The notes beneath the pieces were generated by a model. The model was not told the origin of the DNA, ran no database searches, and saw nothing but the letters and a program-made list of their open reading frames with translations. 6,084 nucleotides of DNA, from positions 1 to 6,084 of the forward strand of contig JAFPCE010000203.1 in assembly GCA_017390245.1 (NCBI GenBank), read 5' to 3'. The stretch's first letter is position 1. Each line of letters begins with the position of its first letter. A program made the translations under genes and the position numbers. This document shows, one piece after another, positions 1 through 5,499 of the stretch. This DNA comes from Selenomonadaceae bacterium (GTDB taxonomy: Bacteria; Bacillota; Negativicutes; Selenomonadales; Selenomonadaceae).

Positions 1-155
1 CTGCTTTAGTACCTGTGCTGGCCTTTGTTATGGGGCTGTCTATGGCGCATATTATTTTCGGCGTTGCTGCTGCAGCGTTTATCATATACAGGCACAAGAG
101 CAATATCAGCCGCCTGTTAAATGGTACAGAAAGCAAAATCAAAGCAAAAAGATAA
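1..155 (+). CDS. plsY: Glycerol-3-phosphate acyltransferase PlsY, C-terminal end (partial)
   Basis: Only the last 50 complete codons are in the window (first full codon at 3, stop TAA at 153-155); the rest lies upstream. The reading frame gives a hydrophobic, Ala/Ile-rich membrane segment (roughly the first 30 residues, containing GLSMAHIIFG) followed by the basic tail RHKSNISRLLNGTESKI. A hydrophobic last helix followed by an R-H-K-x-N-I-x-R-L-x-x-G-T-E tail is the C-terminal signature of PlsY. PlsY is the polytopic inner-membrane enzyme that transfers the acyl group from acyl-phosphate to glycerol-3-phosphate, the first step of phospholipid synthesis in most bacteria. The tail should lie on the cytoplasmic side. 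A hairpin terminator begins 7 bases after the stop, so plsY probably ends its transcription unit. Identification rests on the tail motif alone, because the catalytic N-terminal motifs are outside the window. Confidence 0.85.
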   Translation, partial: ALVPVLAFVMGLSMAHIIFGVAAAAFIIYRHKSNISRLLNGTESKIKAKR

Positions 156-162
156 GTAAAAT

Positions 163-208
163 ATATAAAGGCTGTTATCTGTAATGTACGGATGACGGCC
201 TTTTATAT
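163..208 (+). terminator. Intrinsic terminator after plsY
   Basis: A long imperfect hairpin is visible. Bases 163-179 pair with 191-208 around an 11-base loop (180-190), with a core of AAGGC against GCCTT, two or three G-T wobble pairs and one bulged T near the base. The descending arm ends in TTTT followed by ATAT, so the U-tract is short and partly inside the stem. The arms are nearly symmetrical (AAAGGC and GCCTTTT), so it could stop transcription from either side. Its position just after the plsY stop and before a strong promoter fits a terminator. Confidence 0.65.
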
Positions 209-257
209 GTAAAAGTATACAAGACGGGGAAAAAAATCCACCTATAATAGACAAATT

Positions 258-291
258 TTTACAAAATAGGGTGTAAAGTATTGTAAAGTAT
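258..291 (+). promoter_or_regulatory. Putative operator: tandem TGTAAAGTAT repeats with an inverted half-site
   Basis: The 10-mer TGTAAAGTAT occurs twice back to back (272-281 and 282-291), an exact direct repeat with about one helical turn of spacing. Upstream, TTTACA at 258-263 is the reverse complement of TGTAAA and lies 8 bases before the first repeat. The second repeat overlaps the proposed -35 box (281-286), a usual place for repressor binding. That this is a protein-binding site is an inference; the region is A/T-rich and short repeats arise by chance. It does not match the E. coli TyrR box, in which TGTAAA and TTTACA are arranged the other way round. Confidence 0.35.
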
Positions 292-309
292 GTATCTCTT
301 TGCTATAAT
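281..309 (+). promoter_or_regulatory. Sigma-A-type promoter of the pheB-like/hom/thrB operon
   Basis: TTGTAA (281-286) serves as the -35 box, followed by a 17-base spacer and a perfect TATAAT -10 box (304-309). TG at 301-302 makes it an extended -10 promoter. The expected start of transcription is near 316, leaving a leader of only about 44 bases before the ATG at 360. That is too short for a T-box or a leader-peptide attenuator, so any control of the operon probably acts at the promoter. A second TATAAT at 243-248 has no convincing -35 box. Confidence 0.75.
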
Positions 310-347
310 ATCCATTGTCTGTAGATTAAAATCTTTTTCGGGTGTAC

Positions 348-353
348 GGAGGA
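348..353 (+). promoter_or_regulatory. Ribosome binding site that fixes the start of the ACT protein
   Basis: GGAGGA lies 6 bases before the ATG at 360. An in-frame GTG at 342 would extend the protein by six residues, but it sits upstream of this site, which would then be inside the coding region. The ATG at 360 is therefore the better start. Confidence 0.85.
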
Positions 354-359
354 TTTAAA

Positions 360-803
360 ATGAAAAAGAAAAATGGATATTTTTTGGTAAGAGAAGAGAT
401 TTTACCAGAGGCAATCAAAAAGACTATTCGTGTTAAGGAAATGCTGAAACGTGGCGATGCTGCTACCATCAATGAAGCAGTAGAGAAGATGGAGCTGAGC
501 CGCAGTGCTTATTACAAGTACAAGGATTATGTATTCCCATTCTATGAGGCCAGCGAGAATAAGATCGTTACCCTTACCTTCCTGTTAGAGCACAAGAAGG
601 GCGTGCTTTCCAGCCTGTTAAACACTATTTCCCATGATTCTGGCAGTGTATTGACCATCAATCAGGGGATTCCGCTTCAGGGTGTTGCCAATGCTACTGT
701 TTCTATTGAAACAGCGAATTTATCTGTAGATTTAGAGGCACTTTTAGACAAGCTGCGCATGGTAGACGGTGTGAAGCGCCTTGAGGTATTAGGTCAGGCT
801 TAA
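360..803 (+). CDS. pheB: HTH-like plus ACT domain protein, PheB/UPF0735 family
   Basis: This is a 147-residue protein, about the length of B. subtilis PheB. Residues about 13-60 are helical and contain a helix-turn-helix-like stretch (about 36-57, TINEAVEKMELSRSAYYKYK). Residues about 68-147 form an ACT domain, with the beta strand KIVTLTFLLEH, the G81-V-L-S turn where ACT domains usually bind amino acids, and the family-typical segment SVLTINQGIPLQGVANATVS (97-116). ACT domains sense amino acids; the UPF0735 family has no firmly established biochemical role, and the historical link to chorismate mutase or prephenate metabolism is by name and location in Bacillus. Here it is the first gene of an operon with hom (22-base gap) and thrB, so a role in sensing threonine or a related amino acid and controlling this pathway is a reasonable inference. 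The symbol denotes family membership, not proven function. Confidence 0.85.
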   Translation: MKKKNGYFLVREEILPEAIKKTIRVKEMLKRGDAATINEAVEKMELSRSAYYKYKDYVFPFYEASENKIVTLTFLLEHKKGVLSSLLNTISHDSGSVLTINQGIPLQGVANATVSIETANLSVDLEALLDKLRMVDGVKRLEVLGQA

Positions 804-825
804 GGCTGAGAGGAGAACAGGTTTT

Positions 826-2115
826 ATGGCTAAGGATATTTATGTAGGATTGCTGGGCTTCGGTACTGTGGGTACTGGCGTAGTACGTGTACTGCAGGAG
901 AATGCTGAGGATATTGCCCAGAAGGCTGGGGCAAGGATTCATATCAAGAAGGTTCTGGTAAGGGATATTACCAAGAAAAGAGAATATCTGGAAAAGGTAG
1001 AGCTGACAAACAGGCCTGAGGATATTATGGATGATCCTGAAATATCTATTGTCATAGAGCTGTTAGGGGGACTGCACCCATCCAGGGAGCTGATGCTGCA
1101 GGCCATGGAAAAGGGCAAGCAGGTTGTTACTGCCAATAAGGATGTGGTGGCCCAGTTTGGCCATGACCTCTTTGATATGGCAGAAAAGCACAATGTGGCT
1201 TTCCGCTTTGAGGCTAGTGTGGGCGGTGGTATTCCTATTATTACTCCTTTGAAGGAGTGCCTCACCGGTAACCGCATCAGCGATATTATGGGTATCGTCA
1301 ACGGTACTACCAATTACATGCTGACTAAGATGGCTGAGGATGGCTCTGATTATAATGCTGTTTTAAAGGAGGCCCAGCGTCTTGGCTATGCTGAGGCTAA
1401 TCCTGCTGCTGATGTTGAGGGCATGGATGCTGCCAGAAAGGCTGCTATCTTAGCTTCTATTGCCTTTAATACCCGTATTCAACTGGATCAGGTTTCTGTA
1501 GAGGGCATTACTAATATTGAACCAGCAGATATTAACTATGCAAATCAGCTGGGCTATGTCATTAAGCTTTTAGCTGTGGCTAAGGATTATGGTGACAGAG
1601 GGGTTAATGTAAGAGTACATCCTGTATTTTTGCCAAGCTCTCATCCTTTAGCTTCTGTTAAGGATGTCTTTAATGCTATTTTCCTGCGGGGCAATGCTAT
1701 TGGTGATGCTATGTTCTATGGCCGGGGCGCTGGTTCATTGCCAACAGCTTCTGCAGTGGTGGCGGACGTTATTAGTGAAGCCAGGGATATTGTGAATGAC
1801 CAGTCCAGTCCTATTGGCTGCACCTGCTATAACAAGCGTCCTTTCTGTCCATTGGAGGATACAGAATCATCATATTATGTGCGCCTCCATGTAAAGGATG
1901 AGCCAGGTGTTCTGGGGGCAATAGCTACTGCCTTTGGTGACAGCAATGTGAGCCTGAAATCTGTTATCCAGACCCGCATGGTGGGGACTAATGCAGAAAT
2001 TGTGGCTGTTACCCATGTGGTTAAGCACAGTCATTTGCAGAAGGCCGCAGATATTCTCAGCAGTCTGGCTGTTGTTGATAAAATTCGCAGCGTTATCCGT
2101 GTGGAAGCGGAATAA
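826..2115 (+). CDS. hom: Homoserine dehydrogenase with C-terminal ACT domain
   Basis: This enzyme reduces L-aspartate 4-semialdehyde to L-homoserine with NAD(P)H in the cytoplasm, at the branch leading to threonine and methionine. The 429-residue length is normal for the monofunctional Gram-positive form, with no aspartate kinase fused. The Rossmann motif is GFGTVG (residues 11-16), TANKD is at 102-106, and the glycine-rich segment SVGGGIPI is at 131-138. The catalytic region follows with NGTTNYML (159-166) and E190, D201 and K205, whose spacing matches the yeast enzyme's E208, D219 and K223. An ACT domain covers about 350-429 (VKDEPGVLGAIATAF at 356-370) and is expected to mediate feedback inhibition by threonine. 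AGGAG at 811-815 supports the ATG at 826. The gene is second in the operon, with thrB starting 19 bases after its stop. Confidence 0.97.
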   Translation: MAKDIYVGLLGFGTVGTGVVRVLQENAEDIAQKAGARIHIKKVLVRDITKKREYLEKVELTNRPEDIMDDPEISIVIELLGGLHPSRELMLQAMEKGKQVVTANKDVVAQFGHDLFDMAEKHNVAFRFEASVGGGIPIITPLKECLTGNRISDIMGIVNGTTNYMLTKMAEDGSDYNAVLKEAQRLGYAEANPAADVEGMDAARKAAILASIAFNTRIQLDQVSVEGITNIEPADINYANQLGYVIKLLAVAKDYGDRGVNVRVHPVFLPSSHPLASVKDVFNAIFLRGNAIGDAMFYGRGAGSLPTASAVVADVISEARDIVNDQSSPIGCTCYNKRPFCPLEDTESSYYVRLHVKDEPGVLGAIATAFGDSNVSLKSVIQTRMVGTNAEIVAVTHVVKHSHLQKAADILSSLAVVDKIRSVIRVEAE

Positions 2116-2134
2116 GTCTCGTTGGAGGTAGTCC

Positions 2135-3052
2135 ATGAATAGTAAAACAGTTAAGGTAAGAGTTCCAGGTACATCAGCTAATTGCGGTCCGGGTTTTGAC
2201 TGCATGGGTGTAGCCTGCACTATATATAATGAATTAGAGCTGACACTGCTGGAGGAGGAACAGCTTTCCATCGAGGTAACAGGTGCTGGTGCTAATAATA
2301 TTCCAACGGATGAACGTAACATAGTGTGGCGTTCTATTAAAAATCTGCTGCGTATTGCCAATTTGGGGGATACCTATAAGGGTGCTGTTATTAAAATGTA
2401 TAATGAAGTGCCCCTTTCCCGTGGTCTGGGCAGCAGTGCTACAGCTATTGTGGCTGGTTTAAAGGCGGCTAATGAATGTATTGGTGCTCCTTTTACTAAG
2501 CGTGATTTGCTGCGGATGGCTACAGATATTGAGGGGCATCCTGATAATGTAGCACCTGCTCTCTATGGCGGCTTTACTGTCAGCATTGTCCGCAACGGCA
2601 GACCTGAGTGCTTCCGCATGATGCCTCATCTGCCATTTAAGCTGGTAGTGGCTATTCCTGATTTTTATCTGTCTACCAAGGCTGCCAGGGCTGTACTGCC
2701 AGAGAAGATTACCCGTGCTGATGCTGTTTTTAACATTGGCAGGGCAGCTATGATGATGGCGGCGTTGTGCAAGGATAATACAAGCTTTTTGCGCAGTACC
2801 TTTGATGATGCACTGCATCAGCCATACAGGTCAAAGCTGATTCCTGGCATGTTTGATGTGTTCAGAGCGGCTAAAATGGAAGGTGCGCTGGGGGCTAGTC
2901 TTTCTGGTGCTGGTCCATGTCTCATTGCTTTTACCTTGGAAAATGCGGAAAAAATCGGCGAAGCTATGGTAAAGGTGCTGGATGAGCATGAGGTGAAGGC
3001 GGAATATAAGGTTTTTGATATTGATCCTAATGGGGCACAGGTGATAGAATGA
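2135..3052 (+). CDS. thrB: Homoserine kinase (GHMP family)
   Basis: ThrB phosphorylates L-homoserine with ATP to O-phospho-L-homoserine, the substrate of threonine synthase (ThrC, not in this window). The 305-residue protein shows all GHMP kinase motifs: the N-terminal VPGTSANCGPGFDCMG (10-25), the ATP-binding loop PLSRGLGSSATA (93-104), GHPDNVAPALYGG (134-146), and the C-terminal GASLSGAGPCLIAF (253-266). These are diagnostic of homoserine kinase rather than galactokinase or mevalonate kinase. GGAGG at 2124-2128 lies 6 bases before the ATG. The gene is the last of the operon, and its stop is followed 5 bases later by a strong terminator. The order hom-thrB without thrC between them differs from the B. 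subtilis hom-thrC-thrB arrangement, so thrC must be elsewhere if present. Confidence 0.97.
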   Translation: MNSKTVKVRVPGTSANCGPGFDCMGVACTIYNELELTLLEEEQLSIEVTGAGANNIPTDERNIVWRSIKNLLRIANLGDTYKGAVIKMYNEVPLSRGLGSSATAIVAGLKAANECIGAPFTKRDLLRMATDIEGHPDNVAPALYGGFTVSIVRNGRPECFRMMPHLPFKLVVAIPDFYLSTKAARAVLPEKITRADAVFNIGRAAMMMAALCKDNTSFLRSTFDDALHQPYRSKLIPGMFDVFRAAKMEGALGASLSGAGPCLIAFTLENAEKIGEAMVKVLDEHEVKAEYKVFDIDPNGAQVIE

Positions 3053-3057
3053 GGATG

Positions 3058-3086
3058 AGCCACAGATGTAATGTCTGTGGCTTTTT
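3058..3086 (+). terminator. Strong intrinsic terminator of the hom-thrB operon
   Basis: AGCCACAGA (3058-3066) pairs perfectly with TCTGTGGCT (3074-3082), giving a 9-bp stem with a 7-base loop. It runs straight into a T5 tract (3082-3086). The position immediately after the thrB stop makes this a textbook Rho-independent terminator. Confidence 0.93.
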
Positions 3087-3103
3087 CATTTTGGAGATTT
3101 TTG

Positions 3104-3112
3104 TGGTATAGT
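3104..3112 (+). promoter_or_regulatory. Probable extended -10 promoter for cca
   Basis: TGGTATAGT is an extended -10 element (TG at 3104-3105, TATAGT at 3107-3112), one mismatch from TATAAT. The matching -35 position (TTTCAT, 3084-3089, 17-base spacer) is weak, overlaps the U-tract of the preceding terminator and depends on the TG extension. An alternative pairing is TTGGAG (3091-3096) with TATAAA (3112-3117), with a 15-base spacer. A promoter is expected here, because the upstream operon terminates just before and cca starts at 3146. Confidence 0.5.
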
Positions 3113-3145
3113 ATAAAAAACATTATATTCCTGTGAGGTGATTGG

Positions 3146-4408
3146 ATGACGGAGAGAGAGTTTGGTGAGGCTGTTGCAAAGATGGGCGGCAGGGCTTATG
3201 TGGTTGGCGGCTGGGTTCGTGATAAGGTGCGGGGGCAGGAGCCACAGGATAAGGATTATGTGGTTACTGGCGTGACGGAGGCTGCTTTCAGGGCTGCTAT
3301 GCCTGAGGCGAAGCTGGTGGGCCGGGGCTTTCCAGTGTTCTTGGCTAAGATAGATGATGCTTGCTGTGAGGTGGCTTTTGCCCGTACAGAGAGAAAAAAC
3401 GGTACTGGCTACAGAGGCTTTGATGTGAGCTGCAGCAGTGATATTACTATAGAGGATGATTTGTTCCGCCGGGATCTGACTGTTAACAGCATGGCAATGG
3501 ATGTTCTGACAGGGGAGCTGATTGACCCTTATGGGGGCAAAAAGGATATAGAGGCAGGGGTGCTGAGGCCTGTATCTGAGCATTTTTTTGAGGATCCGGT
3601 TAGGGCTCTTAGGACTGCCAGGTTTACAGCTCAGCTGGAGATGAACCCTGTGCCAGAGGCTATTGAGGCTATGGCTGCCTGCAAAAAGGAGCTGTTATCA
3701 GAGCCTGCTGAGCGTGTCCTGGGGGAGCTGAAAAAGGCTTTAAAGACTAGAAAGCCATCGGTATTTTTCCGTACTCTGGAAAAAGCACAGCTTTTAGAGG
3801 CAGTTTTCCCGGAAATCCATGCCTTAATTGGCAAAACCCAGCCAGTACAGTATCACCCAGAGGGAGATGCTTTTGAACACATCATGCAGGTAGTGGACAG
3901 GGTGGCTCACGATACAGATAATATTATTGCCCGCTTTGCCGGTCTGGTGCATGATTTAGGCAAGGGGGTAACGCCTGTGGAGATTCTGCCCCATCACTAT
4001 GGCCATGAGGAAAAGGGTATTCCTGTGCTGCAGGAGTGGAACAGCCGCATGACCTTGCCAGGCAGCTGGAAAAGGGTGGCAGAATTTATCATTCAGCATC
4101 ACATGCGGGCCCCAAGACTGGAAAAGGCCACTAAGATTCTGGATTTGATGCTGCTGGTTAGAAGGTACAGGCAGGATATTTCCCTGGAGGATTTTAAGGC
4201 TATTATTCGTGCTGACCACAATGGCCTGCCATATTATCTGGAACGCTGTGATGAGCTTACAGCCGAGATACTGACTGTGTCTGGCAATGATGCACCAGAG
4301 GGCTTATCTGGTATACAGACTGGGGAATGGGTCCGCAGAAAACAATTAACCGCCTGCAAAAAATGGCTGCGGGAAAACAGGCCAGCGGGGACTGCGGAAA
4401 TATCTTAA
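3146..4408 (+). CDS. cca: CCA tRNA nucleotidyltransferase with HD domain (E. coli Cca-like)
   Basis: This enzyme adds or repairs the 3'-terminal CCA of tRNAs using CTP and ATP. The 420-residue protein has a class II nucleotidyltransferase head: VVGGWVRD (19-26), the metal-binding D35-K-D37 pair, GRGFPVFL (59-66), ARTERKNGTGYRGF (79-92), the RRDLTVNSMA motif (108-117), and EDPVRALRTARF (149-160), which fits the nucleotide-selecting motif. The EPAERVLGELKKAL segment (186-199) follows. The C-terminal half carries an HD phosphohydrolase domain with H245, H269-D270 (LVHDLGKG) and H283-H284/H287. Order and wording closely follow E. coli Cca, whose HD domain has phosphatase and phosphodiesterase activities. 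GAGGTGA (3135-3141) sits about 4 bases before the ATG. The GG..RRD pattern is shared with poly(A) polymerases, but the extended similarity to Cca, including the HD domain, makes CCA addition much more likely. Confidence 0.93.
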   Translation: MTEREFGEAVAKMGGRAYVVGGWVRDKVRGQEPQDKDYVVTGVTEAAFRAAMPEAKLVGRGFPVFLAKIDDACCEVAFARTERKNGTGYRGFDVSCSSDITIEDDLFRRDLTVNSMAMDVLTGELIDPYGGKKDIEAGVLRPVSEHFFEDPVRALRTARFTAQLEMNPVPEAIEAMAACKKELLSEPAERVLGELKKALKTRKPSVFFRTLEKAQLLEAVFPEIHALIGKTQPVQYHPEGDAFEHIMQVVDRVAHDTDNIIARFAGLVHDLGKGVTPVEILPHHYGHEEKGIPVLQEWNSRMTLPGSWKRVAEFIIQHHMRAPRLEKATKILDLMLLVRRYRQDISLEDFKAIIRADHNGLPYYLERCDELTAEILTVSGNDAPEGLSGIQTGEWVRRKQLTACKKWLRENRPAGTAEIS

Positions 4409-4439
4409 CAGCTCATTGCTAGAAATGATTTGGCAGATT

Positions 4440-4448
4440 TGCTATAAT
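4440..4448 (+). promoter_or_regulatory. Probable extended -10 promoter ahead of the carbonic anhydrase gene
   Basis: TGCTATAAT (TG at 4440-4441, perfect TATAAT at 4443-4448) is identical to the extended -10 element of the hom operon promoter. No good -35 box lies 16-18 bases upstream; TTGCTA at 4416-4421 is 21 bases away. Transcription would start near 4455, about 27 bases before the ATG at 4482. It would serve the gamma-carbonic anhydrase, ndk and adenosyltransferase genes. No clear terminator separates cca from this point, so read-through from cca is also possible. Confidence 0.6.
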
Positions 4449-4481
4449 ATAGCTACAAGAGAAGTTAAAGGGGGAATTTAT

Positions 4482-5003
4482 ATGGGTATCTATCCTTTCA
4501 AAGAACATAATCCAAAACTGGATGACAGTGTTTTTGTAGCTCCTAATGCTGCTGTTGTAGGCAAGGTAACTATTGGGGAAGGCACCAATGTATGGTTTGG
4601 GACAGCAGTCCGTGGCGATGTTAACACTGTAACTATAGGCAAGCATTGCAATATTCAGGATAATGCTACTATCCATACCATGTCAGATGCACCTATCGAG
4701 ATAGGTGACAATGTAACCATCGGCCACAATGCCATTATTCATTGCAGCAAGGTTGGTGATAACTGTCTTTTAGGTATGGGCTGTATCATTATGGGACATG
4801 CAGAGATTGGCAATAACTGTGTTATTGGTGCAAATACCTGTATTACCCAGGGCAAGATAATTCCTGATAACTGCTTGGTATATGGCAACCCAGCGCATAT
4901 TATCCGCAATCTCCGTGATGATGAGATTGAGGCGCTGATGGAGTCCACAGAAAAATATTACAGGCTTGGCCAAGAGTACAAGGAACAGTACGACAAGCTG
5001 TAA
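4482..5003 (+). CDS. Gamma-class carbonic anhydrase-like hexapeptide protein (YrdA/PaaY-like)
   Basis: A 173-residue left-handed beta-helix protein with hexapeptide repeats ([IV]G-x-x-x-x spacing, for example VGKVTIGEGTNVW, IEIGDNVTIGHNAI, AEIGNNCVIGANTC). The three zinc-ligand histidines of gamma carbonic anhydrases are present as H65, H82 and H87 (IHTM and IGHNAIIH). R44-G45-D46 and Q59-D60-N61 match conserved active-site and subunit-contact positions. Family members form trimers with zinc between subunits; some hydrate CO2, while others have no detectable activity, so the substrate cannot be read from sequence. It lacks an N-terminal signal peptide and is expected to be cytoplasmic. An in-frame TTG at 4416 would add 22 residues, but that extension crosses the promoter -10 box, whereas AAAGGGGG at 4467-4474 lies 7 bases before the ATG at 4482. 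ndk starts 21 bases downstream. The alternative is a hexapeptide acyltransferase, which is less likely given the histidine triad. Confidence 0.88.
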   Translation: MGIYPFKEHNPKLDDSVFVAPNAAVVGKVTIGEGTNVWFGTAVRGDVNTVTIGKHCNIQDNATIHTMSDAPIEIGDNVTIGHNAIIHCSKVGDNCLLGMGCIIMGHAEIGNNCVIGANTCITQGKIIPDNCLVYGNPAHIIRNLRDDEIEALMESTEKYYRLGQEYKEQYDKL

Positions 5004-5024
5004 AACGAAAGAGGTATATAGAAA

Positions 5025-5447
5025 ATGGCAATGGAAAAAACTTTAGTATTAATTAAGCCTGATGCATTTGCAAAGAAGCATGTAGGTGACATTATTAAGA
5101 TTTACGAGGGACAGGGCTTTGATATTCTGGCAATGAAGATGCTGCAGATGGATGAGAAGATTGCTTCCAAGCATTATGAGGAGCATATTGGCCGTCCATA
5201 CTATCCAGGCTTGATTGAGTTTATGACATCTGCACCATTGGTAGCTATTGTGCTGCGTGGTGAGGATGCTATTGCAAGAATCCGTGCACTGCACGGCAAG
5301 ACTAAGCTCAGCGAGGCTGCTGAGGGCACTATCCGCAAGATGTATGCAGAAAGCGACAACCACAACGCAGTTCATGCATCTGACTGTCCTGAAAATGCTG
5401 CAAGAGAGATTGCCATTTTCTTTAATGCAACTGAGATTTACGAATAA
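5025..5447 (+). CDS. ndk: Nucleoside diphosphate kinase
   Basis: Ndk moves the gamma-phosphate of ATP onto other (d)NDPs through a phosphohistidine intermediate and balances NTP pools. The 140-residue length is typical. TLVLIKPDA (6-14) includes K11, and the active-site NAVHASD (114-120) carries the phosphorylated H117 with S119 nearby. Y51, R87, T93, R104 and N114 fall at the positions of the Dictyostelium enzyme's Y56, R92, T98, R109 and N119 (constant offset of 5). The usual base-stacking Phe at position 59 is Tyr here (GRPYYP), and the loop before GTIR reads KLSEAAE where NP-x-x-A-x-P/A is common. The start at 5025 is preferred because GAGG at 5011-5014 is 10 bases upstream; the ATG at 5031 would be too far from it. 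The gene probably belongs to the same transcript as its neighbours. Confidence 0.97.
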   Translation: MAMEKTLVLIKPDAFAKKHVGDIIKIYEGQGFDILAMKMLQMDEKIASKHYEEHIGRPYYPGLIEFMTSAPLVAIVLRGEDAIARIRALHGKTKLSEAAEGTIRKMYAESDNHNAVHASDCPENAAREIAIFFNATEIYE

Positions 5448-5485
5448 TTGCTATTTTGCGTTTTGCTTAGTGGATTAGCTTAGAT

Positions 5486-5491
5486 AGGAGG
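5486..5491 (+). promoter_or_regulatory. Ribosome binding site supporting the GTG start of the adenosyltransferase
   Basis: A perfect AGGAGG lies 8 bases before the GTG at 5500. The first residues after the GTG (GVYTKTGDAG) are the conserved N-terminus of PduO-type enzymes, so the non-ATG start is well supported. Confidence 0.88.
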
Positions 5492-5499
5492 CGTCAGCC

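Noticed and set aside
243..248. Second TATAAT considered as an additional promoter for the hom operon
   Set aside because: No acceptable -35 box or TG extension lies upstream; the downstream TTGTAA/TGCTATAAT combination is clearly better.
258..277. TTTACA-N8-TGTAAA considered as a TyrR box
   Set aside because: The E. coli TyrR box is TGTAAA-N6-TTTACA; both orientation and spacing differ here.
323..338. AGAT-TAAA-ATCT mini-hairpin followed by five T in the leader of the hom operon (attenuator-like)
   Set aside because: A 4-bp A/T-dominated stem is too weak to terminate transcription, and no competing structure or leader peptide is visible in the roughly 44-base leader.
1870..2361. Minus-strand open frame of 163 codons spanning the hom-thrB junction
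   Set aside because: It lies opposite two strongly recognised genes, its translation has no family features, and its coverage of the junction follows from lack of stops in the opposite frame.
3086..3583. Minus-strand open frame of 165 codons opposite the start of cca
   Set aside because: The translation is low in recognisable motifs and runs over the cca promoter, ribosome binding site and catalytic head; it is best explained as a shadow of cca.
4413..4428. TCATT...AATGA hairpin after the cca stop, considered as a terminator
   Set aside because: The 5-bp stem is A/T-rich with only a short T run after it, and it sits just upstream of the next promoter; unlikely to terminate effectively.
5248..5478. 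Plus-strand open frame of 76 codons overlapping the 3' end of ndk
   Set aside because: It is out of frame inside the conserved active-site part of ndk, has no good ribosome binding site, and its sequence resembles no family.
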